Shown: positions 27,050-36,304, counted from the stretch's first letter. The stretch is 64,000 bases of DNA from Deinococcus cellulosilyticus NBRC 106333 = KACC 11606 (GCF_007990775.1 NZ_BJXB01000001.1:434001-498000); one strand, 5' to 3'. Translations and numbers: made by a program. The notes: generated by a model from the letters alone, not told the origin.

Positions 27050-27116
27050 AAGGCAGAAGGCAGAAGGCAGAAGGCGATTGGACCCACATCTGTAGGGGCG
27101 GGCCGCTGGCTCGCCC
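27050..27116. repeat. AAGGCAG short tandem repeat and 26-bp hairpin repeat, copy 1
   Basis: Three AAGGCAG units lie at about 27050-27070. The 26-bp element beginning TGTAGGGGCGGGCC (27091-27116) then forms a hairpin GGGCGGGCC/GGCTCGCCC. An exact copy sits at 28631-28656 in the same operon. Similar GTAGGGGCG hairpin repeats are known as dispersed intergenic elements in several phyla. Confidence 0.75.
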
Positions 27117-27140
27117 CATGACGGCAGAAATCGGAACAAT

Positions 27141-27788
27141 TCAATCCCAGATCAAAAGCCGCACAGGCGTCGGGTTGTACGCATTGCACGGGTTGTTGAG
27201 CTGGGGGCAATTGGAGATCAGCACCACCACGTCCATCTCTGCCCTGAGTTCCACGTACTTGCCGGGAGCAGAAATGCCATCGTCAAACTTCAGACCTCCG
27301 TCCGGAGTGACCGGGACATTCATGAAGAAGTTGATGTTGTGGGTGATGTCCCGTTTGGTAAGGCCCAGGTCATGGTTGCAGGGGCTGTGGGACAGGGCGT
27401 GCAGGAAGCTGTCCCGGCAGTTGTGCATGGGGCGTTTTTCCAGCGCGTAACGCACTGTGTTGCTCTCTGCGGCGCAGGCCCCTCCCAGAGTGTCGTGCCG
27501 TCCACAGGTGTCTGCGGTGATGGTCAGGAGCACATTGCCCTCGGTGGAGATCAGTTTTGATCCGGTGGTCAGGTAGATGTTGCGCTGCCTTGCGATGGTC
27601 TGCACCGCGTCATAACGGTCTTCCGCGTCATGGGCGTTGTAAAAGAGGGTGTCCACGGCCTGATTGCCTTCGAGGTCTTCAATGCGGAAAGTCTGGCCTT
27701 TTCTGATCAGGTGCATCCAGGATTCTCCCGAGAGGCACACTTCGTTCACCAGGGCTTTTGCAGGGTTCAGTTCACTGGCCGTCAGCAT
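27141..27788 (-). CDS. carboxyguanidine deiminase subunit (urea amidolyase-associated protein 2, DUF1989)
   Basis: 215 residues of the DUF1989 family, with [21 protein letters not shown] and [11 protein letters not shown], and [14 protein letters not shown]; conserved Cys and His suggest a metal site. With its paralogue upstream it should form the heteromeric enzyme that converts carboxyguanidine to allophanate, releasing ammonia. The start abuts the stop of the paralogue. The older name, urea amidolyase-associated protein 2, reflects the position only. Confidence 0.88.
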   Translation of the reverse strand: MLTASELNPAKALVNEVCLSGESWMHLIRKGQTFRIEDLEGNQAVDTLFYNAHDAEDRYDAVQTIARQRNIYLTTGSKLISTEGNVLLTITADTCGRHDTLGGACAAESNTVRYALEKRPMHNCRDSFLHALSHSPCNHDLGLTKRDITHNINFFMNVPVTPDGGLKFDDGISAPGKYVELRAEMDVVVLISNCPQLNNPCNAYNPTPVRLLIWD

Positions 27789-28514
27789 TTACAGACCTCC
27801 ATACAGGCGTTCGGTGTTGATGAAAGCTCTGGCGTTCTGTTCGCAGTGGGTGCGGCACACGTCATCTTCGGCAGCCAGTTCGCCTTTCCAGACGGTCAGT
27901 TTCACGGCTGCAGGGCTGTAGGTGGGTCGGGTGTCCAGGGGGTGGGGTGCAGTGGAGAGCACCACCAGAACTTCCATGTCGAAGCGCAGGTCCACATGAT
28001 CGCCTGCTCTGGAATGACCTTCATTGAAGATCAGGTTCCCTGCCTCGTCGGTGCTGACTTTGGAAAAGAAATTCACCGGAGCAACGAGATCCCGTTTGCC
28101 CAGGCCCCATTTGCCCAGTTCGATCAGGATGCCGTCTTTTGCATTCCGGTGCATGTCGTTGCGGTACTCCTGAAAATTGCGCTCCCCGTAGAGTTCCCGG
28201 ATGAGTCGGGCATCGCTCATCCCGCAGAGGGTGTCGTGCCAGCCCACACTGTCACCGGTGATCGAGCACAGCACCCGTCCCATGTCGGAATACAGCACGT
28301 TTCCAGTGGTCAGGAAGGCGGTGTGCTGGCCTTTGAGGGTATCGGGCATGTTGTAGCGCTCAAGTTTCTCTTCCCGGTTGTAGACCAGAAAGGTGACATT
28401 CGCGCCTCCTTCCAGATCAGTCAAACGCATGTGAGTCCCCCGGCGCAGCACCCCGGACCAGTGGTTTCCGCCGGGAACAATTTCCTCGAACAGCATTTTT
28501 TCCTGTGGGATCAT
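27789..28514 (-). CDS. carboxyguanidine deiminase subunit (urea amidolyase-associated protein 1, DUF1989)
   Basis: 241 residues from ATG 28514, which follows GGAGGAAAACC. DUF1989 features: CSITGDSVGWHDTLCGMSD and KRDLVAPVNFFSKV. It is the partner of the next gene and together they act between carboxylase and allophanate hydrolase. A 26-bp hairpin repeat (28631-28656) separates it from the transporter genes upstream. Confidence 0.88.
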   Translation of the reverse strand: MIPQEKMLFEEIVPGGNHWSGVLRRGTHMRLTDLEGGANVTFLVYNREEKLERYNMPDTLKGQHTAFLTTGNVLYSDMGRVLCSITGDSVGWHDTLCGMSDARLIRELYGERNFQEYRNDMHRNAKDGILIELGKWGLGKRDLVAPVNFFSKVSTDEAGNLIFNEGHSRAGDHVDLRFDMEVLVVLSTAPHPLDTRPTYSPAAVKLTVWKGELAAEDDVCRTHCEQNARAFINTERLYGGL

Positions 28515-28630
28515 GGTTTTCCTCCAATGTTCGCCCTGAGACACGGCTCTGGCCGGGTCTGGGATGGATGTGGGCAAGGTTGCCCTTCAGGTTTGTTTTT
28601 CTGGTGGAACGATTTGGCGTGAAAATGTTG

Positions 28631-28656
28631 TGTAGGGGCGGGCCGCTGGCTCGCCC
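28631..28656. repeat. 26-bp hairpin repeat, copy 2
   Basis: Identical over 26 bases to 27091-27116, in the same orientation. It lies between the start of the deiminase subunit gene and the stop of the ABC ATPase gene. Confidence 0.85.
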
Positions 28657-28662
28657 TCTGGA

Positions 28663-29508
28663 TTACCCTGCCTGCATCTTCGTCGAAAGTTTCCGCAGCA
28701 AATCCTCATCCGTAGAAGTTCCAGCGGTTTCCCGGATGCGGGCCAGAATGCGTTCCCGCAGGTCATAAAATGCTGCAGAGAATTTCATCTCCCGGGTTCT
28801 GAACCGTTCAAAGGGGACGTCGTACACGCTGTCGATGCGTCCGGGTCTGGGGGCGAGCACCAGAACTTTGTTGCCCAGATAGACGGCCTCGTCCACATCG
28901 TGGGTCACAAAGAGGATGGTGGTGCCTTCCATCAGATACACGTGGCGGATCAGGTCATGCATGACCTCGCGGGTCTGGGCGTCAAGTGCCCCAAAAGGTT
29001 CGTCCATCAGGAGGATTTTGGGTCGGGTGATGAGCGCTCTGGCAATCGCTACCCGCTGTTGCATCCCTCCAGAAAGCTGGGAGGGGTAGGCGTCTCTGGA
29101 GGTCTCCAGGCCCATCAGTTGAATCAGCATGCTGGCGCGGTATCCGGCTTCCAGCAGCACATCGGGATTCTGGCGGCTGAATCTGGGAACGCTGTACGGA
29201 TACACAATGTTCTCGTAGACCGTGAGCCAGGGGTACAGGCTGTAATTCTGGAAGACCATCCCTCTGTCCATGCCGGGGCCACGCACAGGTTTTCCCAGCA
29301 CCGTGACCTCGCCTTCGGTGAAGTGTTCCAGACCTGCAATGATGCGCAGCAGGGTGGATTTCCCGCAACCGGATGCGCCCACCAGCGTGATGAAGTCGTT
29401 TTCGAAGACCTCGAATTCGATGTTGGAAAGTGCCGTGAAGCTCTTTTTGCCCTCTCCAAACCGTTTTCCGAGGCCATCCAGCGTGATGATGGGGGTGCTC
29501 TGGGTCAT
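28663..29508 (-). CDS. ABC transporter ATPase, probable guanidine importer
   Basis: 281 residues with Walker A GASGCGKST, Q-loop, signature LSGGMQQRVAIARAL and Walker B ILLMDEPFG, closest to the NitT/TauT importers (SsuB/TauB type). Its place directly behind a guanidine-I riboswitch and before the guanidine enzymes indicates guanidine uptake. One base separates it from the permease gene. Confidence 0.9.
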   Translation of the reverse strand: MTQSTPIITLDGLGKRFGEGKKSFTALSNIEFEVFENDFITLVGASGCGKSTLLRIIAGLEHFTEGEVTVLGKPVRGPGMDRGMVFQNYSLYPWLTVYENIVYPYSVPRFSRQNPDVLLEAGYRASMLIQLMGLETSRDAYPSQLSGGMQQRVAIARALITRPKILLMDEPFGALDAQTREVMHDLIRHVYLMEGTTILFVTHDVDEAVYLGNKVLVLAPRPGRIDSVYDVPFERFRTREMKFSAAFYDLRERILARIRETAGTSTDEDLLRKLSTKMQAG

Positions 29509-29509
29509 G

Positions 29510-30358
29510 TCAGTTCCTCAGGTACAGGTATTTGAAGGCCTGGCGGTGAATGAAACGGAACACCTGATCGGTCAGGAGGCCAATCACGCCGATCAGCAAG
29601 ATGCCCACGAAGATCTTGTCTGTCTGCAGGAAACGCTGGGCTTTCAGGATGGAGAACCCCAGACCGGAGCTTGCTGCCACCAGTTCTGCCACCACCAGAT
29701 ACGTCCAGGCCCAGCCCATGGTGATTCTCAGGGTGTCCATCAGGGCGGGTTTGGTGGCTGGAAGAATCACGTGCTGGATGATTTCGGACCGGGTGTTGCC
29801 CATGGTCTGGGCGGCTTCGATCTGGGCCATCGGCACCCGGCGCACGTCTTCTGCGACCATCAGGACCATCTGGAAGAAAGTCCCAATGAAGATGATGGCA
29901 ATTTTGGAGCCTTCATCAATCCCGATCCACAGCATCACCAGGGGCACGAAGGCCACGGCAGGCATGTAGCGGATGAAGTCGGTGAGGGGTTCAAGCAGGG
30001 CCTGCACCACCTTTGAGGTTCCAATCAGGAATCCCAGAGGCACAGCAATCACCGCAGAGAGGAACCATCCAGCCATCACCCGGTACACGCTGATCCCGAT
30101 GTCCTGCATCAGGTTTTCGTCGGTGTACCAGCTTTGCAGGCGTTCCAGCACGGCTGCGGGGTTGGGGAGGAAAACAGGATTCACGCTGCCCAGTTTGACC
30201 ACGATGGACCATGCGACCAGAGGCAGCACCAGACCCAGCACAGCCAGACCCCAGTAAGCCCTGCGGCTCAGCGGACCCCGGATGCTCCAGGGACTGGGAC
30301 GCCATCCGCCTCTGGTGGTCTGTTTGATTTCGTTTTTCCCTGCCTGGTTGATGGTCAT
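29510..30358 (-). CDS. ABC transporter permease, probable guanidine importer
   Basis: 282 residues with about six membrane helices and the EAA loop (IEAAQTMGNTRSEIIQHVILPA) that contacts the ATPase; NitT/TauT family. It follows the binding-protein gene by three bases. The N terminus (about 40 residues) is polar and basic before the first helix. Confidence 0.9.
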   Translation of the reverse strand: MTINQAGKNEIKQTTRGGWRPSPWSIRGPLSRRAYWGLAVLGLVLPLVAWSIVVKLGSVNPVFLPNPAAVLERLQSWYTDENLMQDIGISVYRVMAGWFLSAVIAVPLGFLIGTSKVVQALLEPLTDFIRYMPAVAFVPLVMLWIGIDEGSKIAIIFIGTFFQMVLMVAEDVRRVPMAQIEAAQTMGNTRSEIIQHVILPATKPALMDTLRITMGWAWTYLVVAELVAASSGLGFSILKAQRFLQTDKIFVGILLIGVIGLLTDQVFRFIHRQAFKYLYLRN

Positions 30359-30361
30359 GGG

Positions 30362-31354
30362 TTACTTCTTCTGGGCATCTTTGACGATGGAGGCGTCAAT
30401 GCCGCTTTTCAGGCTGGGTTTGCCCTCGATCAGCTTGTTGTCCGTGAGGAACTTCAGCACCGAAGGTCCGACTTTGAGCAGGGATTTGCTGTCCGTGGTG
30501 CTGCCCAGGGCTTTCAGGTTGTCTGCCTCGTTGAAAAAGCGGGTTCCCTTGATGAAGACCTGATACTCCTCTGCTTTCAGTCCCACCACTTTTGCCATGA
30601 TTTTTGAGGCTTCCGCTGGATTCTCACGGATGAATTTCTCGGTGTCGTACCAGGCTTTTGCCATGCCCACAAAGTCCTTGCGTTTCTCTTTGAGGGACTT
30701 CTCCTGGGCCACCAGCAAATCTGCAATCATGCCAGGCATGTCTTTTGAAGTGAAGAGGGGCTTGCCCTTGCCACTCTTTTCAATCTGGCTGATCCAGGGA
30801 TTCCAGACCACCGCCGCATCCACACGTCCACTGATGAAAGCTGCAGCAGCATCTCCTGCCGACAGGTTGACGATTTCCACATCACTCTGTTTCATCTTGT
30901 TTTTGGCCAGGGCATTGACCAGCACAAAGTGGGACACGCTATACTGCTCCAGCGCAATTTTCTTGCCTTTCAGGTCCTTGAAGCTCTTGATTTTGTCGCT
31001 GACCATCAGGGCGTCGTTGCCGTAAGAGTTGTCATTGACCAGCACAGTTTTCAGTTTGATGCCCTTTGCCAGGGGGCCAAGGGTGTCAGACCAGGTCTGG
31101 GAGTTGGCATCCAGTTGACCTGCTGAAAGGGCAGAGATGGAATCGGTGTAATTCGGAAACCAGACCAGTTTCACGTCTGCTCCGTGCTTTTTGAAGAAGC
31201 CTTTTTCTTCGGCGATGTACCACGCCACCCAGCCCGGCCAGTCGGACACCCCGACTTTCACCTCGGCTTTCGCCTGTTGCAGCAGCACGCTGCCCATCAG
31301 GAGGAGGGGGGCCATCAGGAGGTGCTTCTTGGGTTTCAGGTGTTTTGAGGTCAT
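30362..31354 (-). CDS. ABC transporter substrate-binding protein, probable guanidine importer
   Basis: 330 residues from ATG 31354 (after GGAGAC), with a signal peptide ending near QQAKA. The mature part is an NMT1/TauA-like binding protein (VGVSDWPGWVAWYIAEEKGFF, then SALSAGQLDANSQTWSD). First gene of the operon, downstream of the riboswitch. The frame stays open to 31387, which is leader sequence. Confidence 0.9.
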   Translation of the reverse strand: MTSKHLKPKKHLLMAPLLLMGSVLLQQAKAEVKVGVSDWPGWVAWYIAEEKGFFKKHGADVKLVWFPNYTDSISALSAGQLDANSQTWSDTLGPLAKGIKLKTVLVNDNSYGNDALMVSDKIKSFKDLKGKKIALEQYSVSHFVLVNALAKNKMKQSDVEIVNLSAGDAAAAFISGRVDAAVVWNPWISQIEKSGKGKPLFTSKDMPGMIADLLVAQEKSLKEKRKDFVGMAKAWYDTEKFIRENPAEASKIMAKVVGLKAEEYQVFIKGTRFFNEADNLKALGSTTDSKSLLKVGPSVLKFLTDNKLIEGKPSLKSGIDASIVKDAQKK

Positions 31355-31440
31355 GGCGGGTCTCCTTGATCTGGTTTGAGAGGACAAACGTGTCCTTCTG
31401 GTACCAAAAAAGCAAGAGGGAGAAGTCGCATCTCACTGCG

Positions 31441-31527
31441 ATTCCTCCCGGGCTTTTGTCCCGCCGTGTAACCCCCAAGGGGCCGGAAACTCTCGGTCCA
31501 GTCGCTAAATAGCCGGAACCCTAGTTT
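31441..31527 (-). ncRNA. guanidine-I riboswitch (ykkC type)
   Basis: On the minus strand the conserved blocks appear in order: ACTAGGGTTCCGG (31525-31513), GACTGGACCGAGAG (about 31505-31492), ACACGGCGGGACAAAAGCC (about 31468-31450) and CGGGAG. These are the diagnostic core of the class that switches on genes when guanidine is bound. It lies between a consensus promoter and the importer gene. The sequence past it (to about 31400) is likely the expression platform. Confidence 0.97.
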
Positions 31528-31571
31528 CCCTGTAAGAGCAACTGTCTCGTTACTCCCCTGCTGTTGAGGTC

Positions 31572-31600
31572 ATTCTAGGGACAGATGTGCAGATTGTCAA
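31572..31600 (-). promoter_or_regulatory. promoter of the guanidine operon
   Basis: TTGACA (31600-31595), a 17-base spacer and TAGAAT (31577-31572), read on the minus strand; a near-consensus promoter about 45 bases before the riboswitch core. Confidence 0.85.
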
Positions 31601-31740
31601 CAAAACTGTGAACATAATGCATAAATAGAGATAAAAAATTGTATACATTCTGAAAATATTGACGCAATGTGTACAAATTGGTGATCAAATCGTAAAAACC
31701 CATCTCAAATCGGTCTGTCTGATTCTGTTACAGTGAACCC

Positions 31741-32367
31741 GTGGGCCTGTTCACTGTACCTGACACCTGGCACGGAGGTTTTTTTGAACTCTGCATGCAA
31801 TTTGAAACGCTGGACCGCCATCAGGCCCAGAACATCCTGCACAGAATCTGGAACCATCCCGCTCTGAGCGGCGTATACCTGGACCCTTTTCAGGACCCTG
31901 AGCATCAGGAGAAACTCGACATCTCACAGGTGTTTGAACTGGAAGCACAGGAATGGATGGCCCTCAAAGGTGTGGCAAAACTGCCACAAGGTTCGGTGGC
32001 CTGTTCCACTGTGGTCATCACCCTGACAGGTTTGCCAGAAGGAACCACAGAACAGGACGTGTGGGTGGATGTGTGCTTTCCCCTGGGTTCACTGGATGGC
32101 ATTTTTCCGGTGGAAGCCTACCCCTTTGACAGTGAAGACGTGGACCATGAACCCTGGGTGCGTGTTCTGGAAAACTGGCTTGCAGATCTGGGGCAGTACG
32201 TTTTTGAAGTTCACCCGTTTCAGATGGCCCTGATTGGATTCGAAACCTCAGGCATGGCAGATGCAAATGACCTGAAGGATCATGGCCCTCCTGCAAAACG
32301 CGGCAGGGTCTACCTCTGGCCTGAACATGGAAAACTGGTGGATTACCCCAGAACCGAAAGGGCCTGA
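31741..32367 (+). CDS. hypothetical protein
   Basis: 208 residues, acidic, without membrane segments or a recognised domain. GTG at 31741 is preceded by TACAGT (31729-31734) with six bases between, consistent with a leaderless transcript; there is no Shine-Dalgarno. The C-terminal part (ADANDLKDHGPPAKRGRVYLWPEHGKL) looks folded. Codon use matches the neighbours. Confidence 0.65.
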   Translation: MGLFTVPDTWHGGFFELCMQFETLDRHQAQNILHRIWNHPALSGVYLDPFQDPEHQEKLDISQVFELEAQEWMALKGVAKLPQGSVACSTVVITLTGLPEGTTEQDVWVDVCFPLGSLDGIFPVEAYPFDSEDVDHEPWVRVLENWLADLGQYVFEVHPFQMALIGFETSGMADANDLKDHGPPAKRGRVYLWPEHGKLVDYPRTERA

Positions 32368-32466
32368 ATGGGCGTGTAAATCTGACCTCCCCTCTGCCGT
32401 CTTGCGGATGTGTTGTGATCAGGGCTGGCTTATACTCCGGTCAAACACTGAGAAAAGGGGCCAAAC

Positions 32467-33453
32467 ATGCTCACTCCAGAGGACATTGACAGCATTGTTC
32501 GCAATGCTGCCGAAAAATTGCACAGCCATTACGTTTACCCGGATCGGGGCGAAGCCATTGCCCAGGGGCTGAAAACACATCTTGAACAGGGTCGTTTTCA
32601 GACATGCACAACCCCAGAAGAACTCAGTGAGCAGGTCACGGCAGTGCTTTATGAACTGTCTTCAGACCGCCATGTGAGGCTCAGGTACCATGCTGCAGGA
32701 GCGCCGGAACTCAGCTTTGACCCTCCCTCCGAAGAGGTCATCCGCTGGTGGCGTGAAGAAGAACGCAGCACCAACTACGGATTCAACCGGTTGGAGCGCC
32801 TGAAAGGGAACATCGGGTATCTGGAACTCCTCAGTTTCTCGCCAGCGTATTTTGCTGCAGAGACCGCCATTGCTGCCATGCAGTTCCTGACCAACACGGA
32901 CGCGGTGATCATCGACCTGAGAAAAAACGGGGGAGGGGACCCCGAGATGATCCAGATGATCAGCAGTTACTTTTTCGATGAGGTCACCCACCTGAACAGC
33001 TTCTATCACCGCCCTCAGGACAGCACCCAGCAGAGCTGGACCCTGCCTTATGTTCCGGGAAAACGCCTCTTGAAGCAGCCCATTTACGTGCTGACCAGCA
33101 GCTACACCTTTTCTGCTGCAGAGGAATTCACCTACAACCTCAAGAACCTGAAGCGGGCCACCATCATTGGTGAGGTCACCCGTGGTGGCGCACACCCTGG
33201 GGGTAACGTGAAAGTGCATGACCTCTTCACGGTTTTTGTGCCCACAGGCCGGGCCATCAACCCCATCACAGGCATCAACTGGGAAGGGACAGGGGTCGAA
33301 CCGGACATCCAGATTCCAGCAGAACAGGCCCTGGAGCATGCTTATCAGGATGCCCTCCAAAAGGTGCTGGCAAGCCTGCCAGAGCATGCTGCCCATGACC
33401 GTCAGCGCAAAGAGATTTTTGAGGCAAGGCAGACCCTGGTTGCAGAATCCTGA
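32467..33453 (+). CDS. S41 family peptidase-like protein (IRBP type)
   Basis: 328 residues: an N-terminal helical Peptidase_S41_N-like domain (HYVYPDRGEAIAQGL), then the tail-specific protease core with LRKNGGGDPEMIQ and TSSYTFSAAEEFTY, where the Ser of TFSAAE is the expected nucleophile. There is no signal peptide, so it should be cytosolic. AAAGGGG precedes the ATG, and TATACT (32431-32436) is a likely -10 box. It is 33 bases from the beta-lactamase-like gene and probably co-transcribed. Confidence 0.88.
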   Translation: MLTPEDIDSIVRNAAEKLHSHYVYPDRGEAIAQGLKTHLEQGRFQTCTTPEELSEQVTAVLYELSSDRHVRLRYHAAGAPELSFDPPSEEVIRWWREEERSTNYGFNRLERLKGNIGYLELLSFSPAYFAAETAIAAMQFLTNTDAVIIDLRKNGGGDPEMIQMISSYFFDEVTHLNSFYHRPQDSTQQSWTLPYVPGKRLLKQPIYVLTSSYTFSAAEEFTYNLKNLKRATIIGEVTRGGAHPGGNVKVHDLFTVFVPTGRAINPITGINWEGTGVEPDIQIPAEQALEHAYQDALQKVLASLPEHAAHDRQRKEIFEARQTLVAES

Positions 33454-33486
33454 CGGATTCAGCACCCCAGCAAAGGACAACACAAC

Positions 33487-34521
33487 ATGAATGCAGAACA
33501 ACTGACCGACTGGCTGTCCCAGAGAGACCTGCCAGAACCATTCTCTGGCGTGATCTCTTTTGCGCAGGGAGAAGGGCGTACAGAAAAGGCATTTGGAGAA
33601 GCCATCAAGGCTCTGAACCTCGCAAACACCCTCGACACCCGCTTTCAGACGGCATCAGGATGCAAGATTTTCACTGCTGTGGCCATCCTGCAACTGATTG
33701 AAAAAGGACAACTGACCCTGGACACCCGTCTGAAGGACTGCCTGAGCATCGATTTCCCTCATTTTGACCCTGACGTGACCCTGCATCACCTGCTGACCCA
33801 CACCTCAGGCATTCCCGATTACTTCGATGAATCGTTGATGGAGAATTACGCCGATCTCTGGAAAGAGCAGCCCATGTATGCCATCCGGGAACCCAGAGAT
33901 TTCCTGCCGATGTTCCAGAACCTGCCCATGACCTTCAGGCCAGGGGAGAAGTTTGCTTACAACAATGCGGGATTTATCGTGCTGGGCCTGGTGGTGGAAG
34001 AGGCCAGTGGGCAGCCCTTCACGCAGTACATCGAACAGCATATTTTTGAACCCGCAGGCATGACGGATTCAGGGTATTTCTGGGCAGACAGCCTTCCAGA
34101 ACGCACTGCTTACGCTTATTTGCAAAGGCCAGATGGAAGCTGGGGCACCAATGTTTTCAGCGTTCCCATTGTGGGGGGACCCGATGGAGGGGCCTACACC
34201 ACAACAGGGGACCTTGAGAAATTCTGGAAGGCCCTTGCTGAAGGAAAGCTGGTTCAGCCTGATTTGATCCTGCAACCCAGAGTGAGCACAGGCTGGAAAC
34301 CGCCCTACACCCACTATGGTTATGGCGTTTGGGTGGACCTTTCAGGAGACCAGCCACACTTTTTTGTGGAAGGCTCTGATCCAGGGGTGGCCCTCAGGTC
34401 CAGATTCATGCCAGACAGAGACGCCATCCTGACGGTGATGGGCAACACCCAGAAGGCCATGTGGGCGTTTTACGGCGATTTGCAGCAGGAGGTGCTGGAG
34501 AACGTCCCATCTGGAGCCTGA
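33487..34521 (+). CDS. serine hydrolase, beta-lactamase class C / D-peptidase family
   Basis: 344 residues with the SxxK motif in ASGCKIFTAVAILQL, the YxN motif in FAYNNAGFIVLG, and the HLLTHTSGIPDYF signature. No signal peptide is present, so an esterase or peptidase role is more likely than antibiotic resistance. It follows the S41 gene closely and a terminator follows it. Confidence 0.9.
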   Translation: MNAEQLTDWLSQRDLPEPFSGVISFAQGEGRTEKAFGEAIKALNLANTLDTRFQTASGCKIFTAVAILQLIEKGQLTLDTRLKDCLSIDFPHFDPDVTLHHLLTHTSGIPDYFDESLMENYADLWKEQPMYAIREPRDFLPMFQNLPMTFRPGEKFAYNNAGFIVLGLVVEEASGQPFTQYIEQHIFEPAGMTDSGYFWADSLPERTAYAYLQRPDGSWGTNVFSVPIVGGPDGGAYTTTGDLEKFWKALAEGKLVQPDLILQPRVSTGWKPPYTHYGYGVWVDLSGDQPHFFVEGSDPGVALRSRFMPDRDAILTVMGNTQKAMWAFYGDLQQEVLENVPSGA

Positions 34522-34531
34522 AGCCACACAA

Positions 34532-34562
34532 AAAGCCAGAGCAAGTCACTCTGGCTTTGTCT
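34532..34562 (+). terminator. intrinsic terminator
   Basis: AAAGCCAGAG and CTCTGGCTTT form a 10-bp stem around CAAGTCA, followed by GTCTTT, 11 bases after the stop of the beta-lactamase-like gene. Confidence 0.85.
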
Positions 34563-34656
34563 TTATACCCATAGCCTGAGATAAGGAATCCTTTCGTCTA
34601 AAGCAGGCTTTTTGGGATGGGATCGGTTTCGGATTGAAATGGGCTATGCTTCAGTC

Positions 34657-35208
34657 ATGACGGAATTGGACAGGTTTTTCATCATTCAGGAGCAGGATGG
34701 TTACACCCCCAAAATTGGACTGCTGGTGAGCATGCTGCAGAATTCCAGGCATTACCTGCTGCGGGCTGTGCGAGACCTCTCTCAGGCAGAACTGGATGCC
34801 AGACCTCTTGGGGCCGTGAACACCATCGCCTCCCTGCTGGCCCACCTGAACGCTGCAGAGACCATGTTCCAGCGCATGACGTTTGAGGGTCGCAGGTTCG
34901 CACCCGACGAAATCCAGTTGCAGACTGATTTTCGTCTGGAAAACAGCGACCAGACCAGAAATCAGCCTCTGGAGGTTTACCTGCAGGCCCTTGCAGAGAC
35001 CAGAACACGTACCCTCCAGGGCATGAAAGCCCGTGAGGATGCCTGGCTGGAAACGGAAACCACTTTTTTCGGACAGCCTGCCAACTGGCACTACTACTGG
35101 TTTCACTACCTGCAGGATGAAGTGCGGCACACTGGGCAGATCACCCTGATCCGCAAGCACCTGATCCCTGAGGCTCAGAAAGACTTCAATCCGTACAGCA
35201 TGACCTGA
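34657..35208 (+). CDS. DinB / DUF664 family protein
   Basis: 183 residues of the four-helix DinB fold with potential metal-binding His at SLLAHLNAAE (about residue 67), HYLQ and DEVRHTGQI. Such proteins are thiol- or stress-related enzymes, expanded in Deinococcus. ATG 34657 is preferred because TATGCT (34645-34650) lies six bases upstream, giving a leaderless mRNA. It converges with the phosphotransferase gene, four bases apart. Confidence 0.85.
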   Translation: MTELDRFFIIQEQDGYTPKIGLLVSMLQNSRHYLLRAVRDLSQAELDARPLGAVNTIASLLAHLNAAETMFQRMTFEGRRFAPDEIQLQTDFRLENSDQTRNQPLEVYLQALAETRTRTLQGMKAREDAWLETETTFFGQPANWHYYWFHYLQDEVRHTGQITLIRKHLIPEAQKDFNPYSMT

Positions 35209-35212
35209 AAAC

Positions 35213-36247
35213 TCAGGGGTCCAGCAGTTCCCGGGCTTCCCAGACCTGCACCACTTCCAGGGTGTGCCGCAACCACCGGAGGCTTCCCTGAAAGATGGAC
35301 TGCCAGAGGTTGGTCAGGATGGAAAAACGGAAGTCCCACAGGCACTGTTCCCAGGCGTAACCCTCAACGCCACCCTGGATCAGGCCAGCATGGTACTGCT
35401 GCAGGTAAATCAGGTCCCGTTCCCTGCGGTTTTCACTCTCTGCCCCCAGCAGCATGTACATCAGGTCGTGTGGACCCAGACCCCGTTTTGCCTGGGTCCA
35501 GTCAATGATCCTGAGGCCCTTTGCCGGGTCTGATCTGGGCACAAAGACATTGCCCAGCAAATGCAGGTCTCCATGGAGCAACGTCAGGTGCTGCCCTGAA
35601 AGGGTGCGTGCTGCAAACTTCTCGGGCCAGGCGTCTGAAAGCCGTTTCAGCAAAATCACGTCCTGACCTGTCAGATCCGACCTGTGCAGATGCAGAAATC
35701 GATCCAGAGCATCACGGGCCGCTCTGACGTGAATGGCCAGACCTGCCTGATCCAGGGCTTGCGGCATGCGGGTGACCCCTGTTTCGGGGACCAGAAACCC
35801 GGGGGCATTCAAATCCTGATGGCTCCACCACCTGGAATGCATCTTGCACAGCACCTCGGTCAGCTTCTCGAGCCAGAAGGACGCCACAGGCAGGCTCACC
35901 AGCTCAAACTCTGCACCCAGATCTTCGATCAGCAGAACTGCAGTGGACGTTTCAGGATCATGATGTGCCCCTAGCAGAGAGGGCACAGGGATGTCTGGCA
36001 TGTGTGGGGCAATGGACTGATAAAAACGCAATTCAGGCAAACCACTCCCTGTGTACCACTCTGGCCCAAAGATTTTGGCTATCACCGATCTGGTTGTTCC
36101 GTCAGAAGAGGTGAGCTGCAGGCGCACAATCCGATCTGCCTGCCCGGAAAAAACATCCACTTCCTGCACGTCTTTCAGAACGCTCTGCTTCAGAAGGGTG
36201 CCCTGAGCCTGCAGCATCCGGGTCAGAACATCAGGGGTGATCCGCAT
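35213..36247 (-). CDS. phosphotransferase family protein (APH-like)
   Basis: 344 residues of the protein-kinase-like APH family: VIAKIFGPEWYTGS (ATP-binding Lys), catalytic loop LLHGDLHLLGNVFV (Asp) and IIDWTQAKRGLGPHDLMY. It transfers phosphate to an unknown small molecule. The start ATG at 36247 is preceded by TATCAT (36258-36253) with five bases between, another leaderless arrangement. Confidence 0.85.
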   Translation of the reverse strand: MRITPDVLTRMLQAQGTLLKQSVLKDVQEVDVFSGQADRIVRLQLTSSDGTTRSVIAKIFGPEWYTGSGLPELRFYQSIAPHMPDIPVPSLLGAHHDPETSTAVLLIEDLGAEFELVSLPVASFWLEKLTEVLCKMHSRWWSHQDLNAPGFLVPETGVTRMPQALDQAGLAIHVRAARDALDRFLHLHRSDLTGQDVILLKRLSDAWPEKFAARTLSGQHLTLLHGDLHLLGNVFVPRSDPAKGLRIIDWTQAKRGLGPHDLMYMLLGAESENRRERDLIYLQQYHAGLIQGGVEGYAWEQCLWDFRFSILTNLWQSIFQGSLRWLRHTLEVVQVWEARELLDP

Positions 36248-36273
36248 GGTGCATGATATGTTTTCTGTCCCAG

Positions 36274-36304
36274 AAAAAGAAAGCCCTGCTTGAAAAAACA
36301 GGGC
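36274..36304 (-). terminator. intrinsic terminator of the RBBP9-like gene
   Basis: GCCCTG and CAGGGC pair around a 10-base A-rich loop; TTTCTTTTT follows in the minus direction. It lies just before the promoter of the phosphotransferase gene. Confidence 0.75.

Noticed and set aside
27050..27116. CRISPR-like array
   Set aside because: The 7-bp tandem units have no spacers and no cas genes are near; the 26-bp element is a dispersed hairpin.
33487..34521. antibiotic-resistance beta-lactamase
   Set aside because: It has SxxK and YxN motifs but no export signal, and fits the general serine-hydrolase branch.
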